Of a DNA stretch of 64,000 bases, positions 28,162 to 37,011 are shown one piece after another. Position 1 is the stretch's first letter, and the number at the start of each line of letters is the position of its first letter. The translations under genes were made by a program, and so were the position numbers. This stretch comes from GAS188 sp963713805 (GTDB taxonomy: Bacteria; Pseudomonadota; Alphaproteobacteria; Rhizobiales; Beijerinckiaceae). Under the pieces are notes generated by a model that saw nothing but the letters and a program-made list of their open reading frames with translations, did no database searches and had not been told where the DNA came from. The stretch lies in NCBI GenBank assembly GCA_963713805.1, contig CAVQNF010000019.1:173534-237533 (forward strand), in the 5' to 3' direction.

Positions 28162-28797
28162 ATGCAGCATTTGAGCCGGTTCGTTCGAGGCTTTGCTCCT
28201 CTTTCGATCGCGCTCGCCCTCGCTCTCACCGCGGGCGTGGCCTTGGCCGATGGTGGAGGCGGCGGCGGAGGCGGCGGGGGTGGTGGCGGCGGGGGTGGTG
28301 GGGGCGGCGGTGGTGGGGGCGGCGGCAACGGCGGCGGGTCCGCCGACAGCGGCGTCATCCCGACGCCCGCCGCGGTCTGCGCCAAAGGCAAGATCTACGA
28401 TCACAAGCACAATCGATGCGTCAAGGCCGAGCGCGGCGTCCTGCCCGACGCCTATATGACCGAATACGCCTATTCGCTCGCCAAGGCCGAGCGCTACACC
28501 GAGGCACTCGATGTCCTCAACTTGCTCGAGAACCCGAACACGCCGCGAGCCCTCAACTATCGCGGCTACGCGACGCGCAAGCTCGGCCGCCTCGATGAGG
28601 GCATCGGCTATTATCTGAAGTCGGTCGCGCTCGATCCGAGCTACGCTCAGGTGCGGGAGTATCTCGGCGAAGCCTACATCGTCCAAGGCAAGGCCGATCT
28701 CGCCGAGGGGCAGCTCGCGACCATCAAGGCGATCTGCGGGACCGGTTGCACCGAATACGAAGACCTCGCGCAAGCTCTCGAGGACTCCAAGCTTTAA
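28162..28797 (+). CDS. Secreted glycine-rich TPR protein
   Basis: 211 residues with GGAGG 6 bases before the ATG. A signal peptide (SIALALALTAGVALA) is followed by about 30 residues of near-pure glycine, the two-cysteine motif VCAKGKIYDHKHNRCVK, and about 130 residues of TPR-like helices (AYSLAKAERYTEALDVL, ALNYRGYATRKLGRLDEGIGYYLKSVALDP). The front module matches the protein at 21686, which lacks the TPR part. It is probably periplasmic; TPRs suggest protein-protein contact, while the glycine segment may be a flexible linker. Confidence 0.8.
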   Translation: MQHLSRFVRGFAPLSIALALALTAGVALADGGGGGGGGGGGGGGGGGGGGGGGGGNGGGSADSGVIPTPAAVCAKGKIYDHKHNRCVKAERGVLPDAYMTEYAYSLAKAERYTEALDVLNLLENPNTPRALNYRGYATRKLGRLDEGIGYYLKSVALDPSYAQVREYLGEAYIVQGKADLAEGQLATIKAICGTGCTEYEDLAQALEDSKL

Positions 28798-28828
28798 CGG
28801 GTCCGGCCACAAGCCAGGTCAACCTCTA

Positions 28829-28856
28829 CCCTGGCGCTTAAGATCGAGCGCCAGGG
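28829..28856 (+). terminator. Hairpin after the TPR gene
   Basis: A perfect 10-bp stem CCCTGGCGCT/AGCGCCAGGG with an 8-base loop, 31 bases after the stop. There is no T-run, so it may act with Rho or as a transcript-stabilising hairpin. Confidence 0.5.
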
Positions 28857-29572
28857 ATTGCGAACGTCATCAAGCGTTCACGATGCGGCACCATCCATCT
28901 GGGGTTCGGGAAATCGGCGCCGAGGTTGGGCCGCTCCCTTGGCGGCCGTCGGCAGCGCAGGCTCGCCGCGAACGCCCGAGTTCCCGCGGTCCGAAGCGAA
29001 TCGCTTAAGGTCTTGTGAATCGGCGCAAGCTTCGGCTTGGTCGAGGAAGGGACGGATGGGAAAAGCACCGGATCGACTGTTTTCAATGCACGCGGGCGCC
29101 CTGTTTCGAGCAGGAGCTTCGATCCGGCTTTCACGAATTTTTTCCCGCATGCGGCCTATTTTGGGCCTTCGGCGATCATGGTTAACGCTTCGCTTCGGGA
29201 TCGGTGACCTGACCCGCTGAAAAAAACCGCGAGCCGAATCCGCTGCTTGCGCTGAGTCGCTGTTCTTCGGTTGAAAGTTATCCACCTCTTTCCCACATAT
29301 AGTTGCTGATCCGAACGTCAGCCACAATGTCTTGACGCCAGGCGACTCGTCTGGCATCGTCGAAGACCTGGGCGCGAGACCGCCAAAAGCTTCCGGATCA
29401 AGCCTTCCCGCCTCCAGGCGGGAACCGGATATGGAGGTCTTCGCCTCGCGAGGGGTTTCCCGCCGGAAGGCCGATCAACGGCCGAAGGCGCGGCGTCAAG
29501 CAGCGACAATCTCGGATCAACCGGCGCCGTCGGGCGCAACGGGCTGCCTTGCCCGAAAGACGAGGAAACATC
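28857..29572. other. Long leader region upstream of nrdJ
   Basis: 716 bases without a supported gene; frames of 100 or more codons on both strands here lack ribosome sites and family features. The nrdJ control region probably lies near 29270-29310 (DnaA-like box and NrdR-like half site). I looked for a cobalamin riboswitch core and did not find one. Confidence 0.4.
29278..29305 (+). promoter_or_regulatory. DnaA-box-like and NrdR-box-like sequences upstream of nrdJ
   Basis: TTATCCACC at 29278-29286 matches the DnaA box consensus TTATCCACA in 8 of 9 bases. CCCACATATAGTTG at 29292-29305 resembles part of an NrdR box (ACACTATATATTGTGT type). Both lie about 270-295 bases before the nrdJ start. 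DnaA and NrdR are known regulators of ribonucleotide reductase genes; the assignment here is by eye. Confidence 0.3.
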
Positions 29573-32500
29573 ATGCGCGTCGAACGTCGCTTCACGAAGG
29601 CCGCACAGTCCCCCTACGCGGATATTCCCTTCCGCGAAGCGTTGAGCGAGATTCGCAACCCAGACGGCTCGGTCGTCTTCCATATGGACGGCATCGAGGT
29701 CCCGGAGGCCTGGAGCCAGGTCGCCTGCGACGTGCTGGCCCAGAAATACTTTCGCCGCGCCGGCGTGCCGACGAGACTGCAGCGGGTCGAGGAGAATGAC
29801 GTCCCCTCCTGGCTATGGCGCTGCATTCCCGACGAGAAGGCTCTCGAATCCTTGCCGCCGGGCGAGCGTTCAGGCTCCGAGCGTTCCGGAAAGCAGGTCT
29901 TCGACCGGCTTGCGGGCGCCTGGACCTATTGGGGCTGGAAGGGGGGCTATTTCTCCACCGAAGAGGATGCGCAAGCCTTCTTCGACGAGATGCGCTTCAT
30001 GCTGGCCCGGCAGATGGCCGCGCCGAATTCCCCGCAATGGTTCAACACCGGCCTGCATTGGGCCTATGGCATCGACGGGCCGAGCCAGGGTCATTTCTAC
30101 GTGGACTTCAAGACGGGCCGCTTGACCAAGTCGAAATCGGCCTATGAGCATCCCCAGCCGCATGCCTGCTTCATCCAGTCCGTCGCCGACGACCTCGTCA
30201 ACGAGGGCGGCATCATGGATTTGTGGGTGCGCGAGGCGCGCCTCTTCAAATATGGCTCGGGCACGGGATCGAATTTCTCGCAGCTTCGCGGCGAGGGCGA
30301 GCGCTTGTCCGGCGGGGGGCGCTCGTCGGGGCTGATGTCCTTCCTCAAGATCGGCGACCGGGCCGCCGGCGCGATCAAATCGGGCGGCACGACGCGCCGC
30401 GCCGCGAAGATGGTGGTGGTCGATGCGGACCATCCCGACATCGAGGCCTATGTCGATTGGAAAATGAAGGAGGAACAGAAGGTCGCGGCCCTCGTCGCCG
30501 GCTCGCGCATCTGCGAGAAGCATCTCAAGGCCGTGATGCGCGCCTGCGTCAATTGCGAAGGGCCGGGCGAGGACTGCTTCGACCCGACGAAGAACCCCGC
30601 GCTCAAGCGCGAGGTGAAGCTCGCCAAGCGCGCCATGGTGCCTGAGAGCTATATCAAGCGCGTCATCCAGTTCGCCCGCCAAGGCTATACGGATATCTCC
30701 TTCGACACTTATGACACCGATTGGGATTCGGACGCCTATCTCACCGTCTCCGGCCAGAACTCGAATAATTCCGTGCGCGTCACGGACGAGTTCCTCGACG
30801 CGGTCGAGGCGGATGGCGATTGGGCCCTCAAGGCGCGCATCACCGGCAAGGTGACGAAGACGCTCAAGGCGCGCGATCTCTGGGAGAGGATCGGTCACGC
30901 GGCCTGGGCCTCGGCCGACCCGGGCATCCAATTCCATTCGACGATCAACGATTGGCACACCTGTCCGGCCTCGGGGCCGATCCGAGCCTCGAACCCGTGC
31001 TCGGAATACATGTTCCTCGACGACACGGCGTGCAATCTCGCCTCGTTGAACCTCTTGCAGTTCTACGATCGCGAGGCCAAGCGCTTCGATGTCGAAGCTT
31101 ATGAGCACGCCTGCCGGCTCTGGACGCTCGTGCTCGAGATCTCGGTGACCATGGCGCAATTCCCCTCGCGCGAGATCGCCGAGCTTTCCTACCGCTACCG
31201 CACGCTCGGCCTCGGCTACGCCAATATCGGCGGCCTCTTGATGACCATGGGCCTGCCCTATGATTCCAAGGAGGGCCGCGCCTTGTGCGGGGCGCTCACC
31301 GCGATCATGACGGGCATCGCCTATGCGACCTCGGCCGAGATGGCGGGCGAGCTCGGCCCCTTCCCCGGCTATGCCCGGAACAACAAGCACATGCTGCGCG
31401 TGATGCGCAATCACGCGCGCGCCGCGCGCGGCGAGGCCGCAGGTTACGAGGCGCTCGCCACGACGCCCGTGCCGCTCGACCGTGGCGCTTGCGCCACGCT
31501 CGGCGAAAACGGCGCCAGGCTCGCCGCCCACGCCGTTTCGGCCTGGGAGGCGGCGCTTGCGGGCGGCGAGCGGCATGGCTTTCGCAACGCACAAGCCACG
31601 GTGATCGCGCCGACCGGCACGATCGGCCTCGTCATGGATTGCGACACGACCGGAATCGAGCCCGATTTCGCGCTGGTGAAGTTCAAGAAGCTCGCGGGCG
31701 GCGGCTATTTCAAGATCATCAACCGCGCCGTGCCCGACGCGCTCGCGGCGCTCGGCTATCGCGCATCGGAGATCGCCGAGATCGAGGCCTATGCGGTCGG
31801 TCACGGCTCGCTTCGCCAGGCGCCCGCCATCAATCATTCGACGCTCGCCGCCAAAGGCTTCTCGGATGAGAAGCTCGCCGCGCTCGAGAAGGCGCTGCCC
31901 TCGGCATTCGACATCAAGTTCGTCTTCAACAAATGGACGCTAGGCGCTGAATTCCTGCACGAAAATCTCGAGGTTCCGCTGGCGCGACTCGACGATCCGT
32001 CATTCGATCTCCTCACCCATCTCGGCTTCTCGAAAGCCGAAATCGAGGCGGCCAACACTCATGTCTGCGGCGCCATGACGCTCGAAGGCGCGCCCCATCT
32101 GCGCAAGGAGCACTATCCCGTCTTCGATTGCGCCAACCCCTGCGGGCGCATCGGCAAGCGCTATCTCACGGTCGAAAGCCATATCCGCATGATGGCGGCA
32201 GCGCAGCCCTTCATCTCGGGCGCCATCTCGAAGACCATCAACATGGCGAATGAGGCGACGGTCGAGGAGTGCAAGGAGGCCTATCTTCTCTCCTGGCGCC
32301 TCGCGCTCAAGGCGAACGCGCTTTATCGCGACGGCTCGAAGCTCTCGCAGCCGCTCAACGCCTCTCTGGTGGCGGATGAGGAGGATGAGGAAGAGGCGCT
32401 CGAGGCGATCCTCACCCAGCCCGCGGCGGCCCGCGCCACGGCGCTCGCCGAGAAGATCGTCGAGCGCGTCATCATCGAGAAGAAGGTGCGCGAACGCGAG

Positions 32501-33343
32501 AAGCTGCCCGACCGGCGCAAGGGCTATACGCAAAAGGCCGTGGTCGGCGGCCACAAGGTCTATCTGCGCACCGGCGAATATGGCGACGGACGCATCGGCG
32601 AGATCTTCATCGACATGCACAAGGAGGGCGCCGCCTTCCGCTCGCTGATGAACAACTTCGCCATCGCCATCTCGCTCGGCCTCCAATACGGCGTGCCGCT
32701 CGACGAATATGTCGATGCCTTCACCTTCACCCGTTTCGAGCCGGCCGGTTTCGTCCAGGGCAATGACGCCATCAAGAACGCGACCTCGATCCTCGATTAC
32801 GTCTTCCGCGAGCTTGCCATCTCCTACCTCGACCGCGCCGACCTCGCCCATGTCGATCCTTCCGAGATCGGCAACGACGTGCTCGGCGGCGGGGTCGCGC
32901 AAGGCAAGCTCGTGACCGGCGACAGCGTCCCGCCCTCCCCGCCTCCGGCCTCAACCTTCGTCTCGAAGGGGCTGACGCGGGGCCGCTCGGAGCGAATGAT
33001 GCAGGCACCCGGGAGCGCTCCCGGCGAGGGACGCGGCCCGCATCTCTACGCCATCGAAGGGGCGACCGTGCTCAAGAGCGAATTCGCCGAACCGCATGCG
33101 CAATATGAGGGAGCATCGGAGGACCACCGCCAGTCTTCCGAGGAACAGGGCGCGCTCGCCCTCGACACCCCGCTCCCCCATTCGGGCGCGGCGATGGGCA
33201 AGCCCGAGGCCGTCAAGCGGGCCGAGGCCAAGGCCAAGGGCTATGTCGGAGAGGCCTGCCCCGAGTGCGCGAACTTCACGCTCGTGCGCAACGGCACCTG
33301 CCTGAAATGCGAGACTTGCGGCGCGACCACGGGGTGTAGTTGA
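29573..33343 (+). CDS. nrdJ: Adenosylcobalamin-dependent (class II) ribonucleotide reductase
   Basis: 1256 residues from ATG 29573 (GAGGAAACATC upstream), the normal size for proteobacterial NrdJ, intact over 3.8 kb. Active-site elements are visible: substrate-site Cys in PHACFIQS near residue 198, the Asn-Cys-Glu triad NPCSE near 475 with the thiyl-radical Cys, and the redox partner Cys in DDTACNLAS near 488. The C-terminus has a Cys4 cluster (CPEC...CLKCETCG) for re-reduction or zinc binding. It makes deoxyribonucleotides from ribonucleoside diphosphates independently of oxygen. The organism therefore needs B12. Confidence 0.97.
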   Translation: MRVERRFTKAAQSPYADIPFREALSEIRNPDGSVVFHMDGIEVPEAWSQVACDVLAQKYFRRAGVPTRLQRVEENDVPSWLWRCIPDEKALESLPPGERSGSERSGKQVFDRLAGAWTYWGWKGGYFSTEEDAQAFFDEMRFMLARQMAAPNSPQWFNTGLHWAYGIDGPSQGHFYVDFKTGRLTKSKSAYEHPQPHACFIQSVADDLVNEGGIMDLWVREARLFKYGSGTGSNFSQLRGEGERLSGGGRSSGLMSFLKIGDRAAGAIKSGGTTRRAAKMVVVDADHPDIEAYVDWKMKEEQKVAALVAGSRICEKHLKAVMRACVNCEGPGEDCFDPTKNPALKREVKLAKRAMVPESYIKRVIQFARQGYTDISFDTYDTDWDSDAYLTVSGQNSNNSVRVTDEFLDAVEADGDWALKARITGKVTKTLKARDLWERIGHAAWASADPGIQFHSTINDWHTCPASGPIRASNPCSEYMFLDDTACNLASLNLLQFYDREAKRFDVEAYEHACRLWTLVLEISVTMAQFPSREIAELSYRYRTLGLGYANIGGLLMTMGLPYDSKEGRALCGALTAIMTGIAYATSAEMAGELGPFPGYARNNKHMLRVMRNHARAARGEAAGYEALATTPVPLDRGACATLGENGARLAAHAVSAWEAALAGGERHGFRNAQATVIAPTGTIGLVMDCDTTGIEPDFALVKFKKLAGGGYFKIINRAVPDALAALGYRASEIAEIEAYAVGHGSLRQAPAINHSTLAAKGFSDEKLAALEKALPSAFDIKFVFNKWTLGAEFLHENLEVPLARLDDPSFDLLTHLGFSKAEIEAANTHVCGAMTLEGAPHLRKEHYPVFDCANPCGRIGKRYLTVESHIRMMAAAQPFISGAISKTINMANEATVEECKEAYLLSWRLALKANALYRDGSKLSQPLNASLVADEEDEEEALEAILTQPAAARATALAEKIVERVIIEKKVREREKLPDRRKGYTQKAVVGGHKVYLRTGEYGDGRIGEIFIDMHKEGAAFRSLMNNFAIAISLGLQYGVPLDEYVDAFTFTRFEPAGFVQGNDAIKNATSILDYVFRELAISYLDRADLAHVDPSEIGNDVLGGGVAQGKLVTGDSVPPSPPPASTFVSKGLTRGRSERMMQAPGSAPGEGRGPHLYAIEGATVLKSEFAEPHAQYEGASEDHRQSSEEQGALALDTPLPHSGAAMGKPEAVKRAEAKAKGYVGEACPECANFTLVRNGTCLKCETCGATTGCS

Positions 33344-33352
33344 AGGAGACGG

Positions 33353-33370
33353 CGGACGCCTTGGCGTCCG
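33353..33370 (+). terminator. Hairpin after nrdJ
   Basis: CGGACGC-CTTG-GCGTCCG, a 7-bp perfect stem with a 4-base loop starting 10 bases after the nrdJ stop. No T-run follows, so it is a possible Rho-assisted or stabilising hairpin. Confidence 0.45.
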
Positions 33371-33420
33371 GCCGGTCAAGCCGCGCAAGTCGCCCGCTCT
33401 AGCGAATAAAGGGCGAGTGT

Positions 33421-33702
33421 TCAGAAACCGAGCTCGCTATGCGAGCCGAGACGCACCAGCTCGAGACTGCTGGCATCCGGCTTGCGATAGATCAGCGGAA
33501 GGTCGGGCTTGATGTGACAATCCCGGTGATCTTTCCACTCGCCCACGAGCGGGTGATCGAAATACCGCTGGGGCAGGGGCTGGTCACCCGAAAGCAAATC
33601 GACGGCCGCCATTAAGTCGGCATCGAGGGTTTTGCTGTGCCGTCCAGATTGTTCCCGCCGATAGTCGCGCCGAAATCGGCTGGTGTATTTAACGATCCGC
33701 AC
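33421..33702 (-). CDS. YafQ/RelE-type mRNA interferase toxin
   Basis: 93 residues starting at GTG 33702, which overlaps the antitoxin gene by 14 bases. The catalytic region DHPLVGEWKDHRDCHIKPDLPLIYRK and the end ELVRLGSHSELGF match YafQ closely, including the histidines, Asp and Arg of the ribosome-dependent nuclease site. The length is typical. It forms a complete type II toxin-antitoxin operon with the gene upstream and looks intact. Confidence 0.9.
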   Translation of the reverse strand: MRIVKYTSRFRRDYRREQSGRHSKTLDADLMAAVDLLSGDQPLPQRYFDHPLVGEWKDHRDCHIKPDLPLIYRKPDASSLELVRLGSHSELGF

Positions 33703-33952
33703 GCAGACTCGCCAGCAGCCCGGCTGGCGAGCCAACGGTCACAAGCTCTCCCCGACGGGCGGCCTTCATGGCCGCGATTGTCTTGGCGTTCGGCACAAGC
33801 GGCTCGAACGGAAGCGCCTTTTCGCGTGCGATACGGATCATCATCAACCGGAATGCATCCGAAACCGTGAGCCCAATGGCGCTCAGCACGGCGGCCGCCT
33901 CCGCCTTGGTGCGCTCGTCAATGCGGGCCCGGACGACAGAATTGGCAGTCAT
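33689..33952 (-). CDS. RelB/DinJ-type antitoxin
   Basis: 87 residues from ATG 33952 with AAGGA 5 bases upstream. The N-terminal VVRARIDERTKAEAAAVLSAIGLTVSDAFRLMMIRIAREKALPF is the ribbon-helix-helix of the DinJ family. The C-terminal part should wrap the toxin. Autoregulation of the pair through the region near 33953-33990 is expected. Confidence 0.9.
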   Translation of the reverse strand: MTANSVVRARIDERTKAEAAAVLSAIGLTVSDAFRLMMIRIAREKALPFEPLVPNAKTIAAMKAARRGELVTVGSPAGLLASLRADR

Positions 33953-34064
33953 AATGTCCTTCCTTGTTCGAGCCACAATGTAGCTCAAGCCCCGGCTCGT
34001 TTCAAGGCTGCTCCTATTGTTGCGCAGGGCGGAACATTGACTTTCCAATAAGGCAGGAGCTTTC

Positions 34065-34346
34065 TCACTCGGTCGGCAAAACATCGAATTCGCGAAGCTC
34101 GGCGTCGACGGATCGTTCCGTCACCCTCACCTCCTCGATTATCGCGAGGCGCGGACCTCTCCGGCAGGCGATGAGGATCGCTTCCACGTTCGAGGCCTCG
34201 CCTGAGAAGATCGCCTCGACCGAACCGTCCTTGCGGTTGCGGACCCATCCGCAAATCCCGAGCGATGTCGCTTGCCTTTCGACGAAGGCGCGGTAGCCGA
34301 CACCTTGAACGATGCCTGTGATCATGACGTGAACCGTCCGGGACAT
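34065..34346 (-). CDS. acyP: Acylphosphatase
   Basis: 93 residues with a GGAGGAG ribosome site. The signature GIVQGVGYRAFVE carries the catalytic Arg19, and GWVRNRKDGSVEA carries Asn37. It hydrolyses acyl phosphates in the cytoplasm. It is a standalone gene divergent from the SGNH/MBOAT pair. Confidence 0.95.
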   Translation of the reverse strand: MSRTVHVMITGIVQGVGYRAFVERQATSLGICGWVRNRKDGSVEAIFSGEASNVEAILIACRRGPRLAIIEEVRVTERSVDAELREFDVLPTE

Positions 34347-34383
34347 CGAGCTCCTCCAAACGAGCTGGGGCCTTACCGCATTG

Positions 34384-34398
34384 TCACCTCGCAGGTGA
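34384..34398. other. Perfect inverted repeat between divergent genes
   Basis: TCACCT-CGC-AGGTGA lies in the 159-base gap between the divergent acylphosphatase and SGNH genes. The 15-base dyad could be a regulator site or a small hairpin in the leader. Confidence 0.3.
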
Positions 34399-34505
34399 GG
34401 CGCTGAGCCTCCCTTCCGACCACTTGCCGGGTGCTGGCCAAGCATGCCTTATCGAGCTATGCCGCCGTCGGCGCAATCGGGGGTGTCGATTCCGCGAGGG
34501 GATGA

Positions 34506-35537
34506 ATGATGGACGCACCGCAGGTGCCCGTAGCGCCCGCGCAGGCCCTCGATCCGCTCCCCGCGCAATGGCGGGGATTCGCGCGCCGTTTCGTGGCGGT
34601 GTTCATCATCGAGCTCGTCGCGGTCTTCGCTTTCCTCGTGGCCGTCGACCCTCTCGACAGCGGGCGTTTCCCGAAGCTGACGACCGGCGGGCCGATCGAC
34701 AGCGTCGGGCGCGTCGTGAACGTGAGCCGGGGCCATGATCCGCGGTTCGACGCCGCGATCATCGGCAATTCGCATCTGATGCCGCTCGAGCCGAAAAGAT
34801 TGAGCGCGGCGACCGGATTTTCCTTTGTGCAATTGGCCGTCCCCGCCGAACGCAAGCGCGAGGACGCCGCCATGATCGCCTGGTTCCGGCGAAACCACCC
34901 GAAGATCGCCGCGTTCGTGATCAATGCCGATCCGACCATGTGCGACCGCGATCCGGCGCTCCCGCTCACCGCGCCCTTTCCGTTCTGGCTTTACGGCTCC
35001 GATCTCGGCTATCTGTCGCATCTGATGAGCGCCTCGATGCTTCGCTACGGCATCCGGCGCATCAAGGTGACTTTGGGACGGTCGGCGACATCGGACCCGA
35101 GCGGCGCCACCTTTGAGGAGGTGAAATTCGCCTTCGCTGCTCCCCCACCGGCCGTGCAGCCTCCGTTTACCGATCTCTCTCCCGATCTCCTTGGCGATAC
35201 GGGTTTTCCGGCCATGGACCTGATGGAAGAGGCACTCGAAGGGCTGCCCACGAGCACGCTCGTCATCTTCGTCATTCCGCCCGCGCATATCTCGATCTTG
35301 CCCCAGGAGGGCACGGCGGAATGGCGCGAGGTCAAGACCTGCAAATACGAGCTCGAGCGCCGGATCGCCGCGCATCCGAATTGGCGCAGCCTCGACTATT
35401 TCCTCGATACGCTAGCGACGCGCGACGCCGCGGATTTCGTCGACGCCGGTCATTACCGGGCGTTTCTATCGAGAAAAATCGAAACGGATATCGCCAACGT
35501 GCTGCGGGCCACGAGCTCGACCGTGGTTGAACAGTAG
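34506..35537 (+). CDS. Membrane-anchored SGNH-hydrolase-like protein, partner of MBOAT
   Basis: 343 residues; tandem ATGs (34506 and 34509) follow GAGGGG. One N-terminal membrane helix (FVAVFIIELVAVFAFLVAV) anchors a periplasmic domain. IIGNSHL fits block I of SGNH enzymes, with the serine at the nucleophile position, and DAGHYR near the end fits the Asp-His block. The MBOAT gene starts 31 bases downstream. Such AlgJ/PatB/DltD-like proteins work with MBOAT acyltransferases to O-acetylate polysaccharide or lipid outside the membrane. The target glycan is unknown. Confidence 0.78.
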   Translation: MMDAPQVPVAPAQALDPLPAQWRGFARRFVAVFIIELVAVFAFLVAVDPLDSGRFPKLTTGGPIDSVGRVVNVSRGHDPRFDAAIIGNSHLMPLEPKRLSAATGFSFVQLAVPAERKREDAAMIAWFRRNHPKIAAFVINADPTMCDRDPALPLTAPFPFWLYGSDLGYLSHLMSASMLRYGIRRIKVTLGRSATSDPSGATFEEVKFAFAAPPPAVQPPFTDLSPDLLGDTGFPAMDLMEEALEGLPTSTLVIFVIPPAHISILPQEGTAEWREVKTCKYELERRIAAHPNWRSLDYFLDTLATRDAADFVDAGHYRAFLSRKIETDIANVLRATSSTVVEQ

Positions 35538-35567
35538 AATTCAAGGCCGGCGAGGACATTTCAGGGG

Positions 35568-36938
35568 ATGCTGTTCCACTCACAAGAATTCATCCTGCTC
35601 TTCCTGCCGGCTTTGTTGATCCTCTATTACCTGGTCGCGAATTCCGCCCCGGCCCGGCAAATCATGCTGCTCTGCGGCTCGCTGTTCTTTTACGGCTGGT
35701 GGGACATTCGCTTCGTTCCGCTGCTCGTCGGCCAGGTGACCCTCACTTATCTCCTCACCCTGGCAGAGCAAAGGAGTGGCCGGCGCGGCTTCCTCATCCT
35801 CGGCATCGTCCTCAACCTCTTATCGCTCGCGACCTTCAAATATCTCGACTTCCTCATCGGCAGTGCCGAGGCGCTCACCGGCATCGCTTTGCCGCGCGCC
35901 GGCATCGTCCTGCCGATCGGCATCAGCTTCTTCTCGTTCCAGCTCATCTCCTATCTCGTGGACCGCCTGCGCGGCGAGGCGCCGATCTATCCGTTCCGGC
36001 AATTTTCGCTCTTCGTCATGGTGTTCCCGCATCTCATCGCCGGCCCGATCGTGCGGCACAACGAGCTCATCCCGCAATTCGCACTCGACCCGCGCCGCGA
36101 AGGCGCAGCTTGGCGCTTCTCGGCGGGCCTCACGCTTTTCACCTTGGGGCTTGCCAAGAAGGTGCTCCTCGCCGGACGCCTCGCCCGCCTGGCCGACCCG
36201 CTCTTCTTCGCGGCAACCGATCGTGTGCTCGATTTCGGCGAAGCCTGGACCGCGACGCTGGCGTTCTCGCTTCAGCTCTTTCTCGACTTCTCGGCCTATA
36301 CCGAAATGGCGATCGGCATCGCCTTGATGTTCGGCTTGCTGCTGCCGGAGAACTTTCGCCGGCCCTATCTCGCGCTCGATCTGCGCGATTTCTGGCGGCG
36401 CTGGCACATTTCGCTGTCGCGCTTCATTCGCGACTACCTCTACATTCCCCTCGGCGGCAGCCGGCATGGGCCGTGGCGCTATGTGATGGCGACCCTCGTC
36501 ACCATGGGGCTTGCCGGCCTGTGGCACGGCGCCGGCTGGACCTATGCGGCCTGGGGCCTCTGGCATGGCATGGGCCTCATCATCTGCCACGCCTATGGAT
36601 GGCTGAAGCGACCTCTGCCGGATGTGGCGAGCTGGTTCCTCACTTTGCTCTTCGTCGTCGCGGGCTGGGTGCTGTTCCGTTCGCCGAGCTTCGGAACCGC
36701 CGCCTCGATTCTCGCCTCGCTCGCGGGGTTTCACGGTTTCACCGGCAGCGTGAAAGGCATCGGCGTGATCGCGATCGCGGCGGCCGCCTCGGTCCTCATA
36801 CCGCCGGCCCATGAGATCAAGGACCGCTGGCTGCGGCCGGAACCCTGGCTCGCGGTGGCGCTCGCGAGCCTTGCGGTCTATTGCTTCCTCGAGGTCGGTC
36901 GCGGACCGCCGGCGGCCTTCATCTATTTCCGCTTCTGA
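35568..36938 (+). CDS. MBOAT family O-acyltransferase (AlgI/PatA-like)
   Basis: 456 residues, about 11 membrane segments. It has the MBOAT core: DFWRRWHISLSRFIRDYLYIPLGG and the catalytic His in GLWHGAGWTYAAWGLWHG. These proteins move acyl groups, usually acetyl from acetyl-CoA, across the membrane to a periplasmic partner, here most likely the adjacent SGNH-like protein. No glycosyltransferase genes are next to the pair, so the acceptor cannot be named. Confidence 0.9.
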   Translation: MLFHSQEFILLFLPALLILYYLVANSAPARQIMLLCGSLFFYGWWDIRFVPLLVGQVTLTYLLTLAEQRSGRRGFLILGIVLNLLSLATFKYLDFLIGSAEALTGIALPRAGIVLPIGISFFSFQLISYLVDRLRGEAPIYPFRQFSLFVMVFPHLIAGPIVRHNELIPQFALDPRREGAAWRFSAGLTLFTLGLAKKVLLAGRLARLADPLFFAATDRVLDFGEAWTATLAFSLQLFLDFSAYTEMAIGIALMFGLLLPENFRRPYLALDLRDFWRRWHISLSRFIRDYLYIPLGGSRHGPWRYVMATLVTMGLAGLWHGAGWTYAAWGLWHGMGLIICHAYGWLKRPLPDVASWFLTLLFVVAGWVLFRSPSFGTAASILASLAGFHGFTGSVKGIGVIAIAAAASVLIPPAHEIKDRWLRPEPWLAVALASLAVYCFLEVGRGPPAAFIYFRF

Positions 36939-37011
36939 GGGCAAAGAGCGCTGACGCGGCGCTCGAATGCGCGCGCGGCCTATCCTCGCCGAAAGATCGG
37001 AAGAGCCCGTC

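Noticed and set aside
28035..28391. Minus-strand proline-rich frame
   Set aside because: It is the exact antisense of the poly-glycine segment of the TPR gene, which has a signal peptide and a ribosome site.
28858..29220. A 120-codon plus-strand frame upstream of nrdJ
   Set aside because: No Shine-Dalgarno, no conserved features and a Ser/Arg-rich composition typical of chance frames.
28857..29572. Cobalamin riboswitch in front of nrdJ
   Set aside because: The conserved B12-box core (GCCACTG type) was not found in the leader, although the enzyme is B12-dependent.
29870..31837. A 655-codon antisense frame inside nrdJ
   Set aside because: nrdJ motifs are intact over this span, and the antisense product has no recognisable domain or ribosome site.
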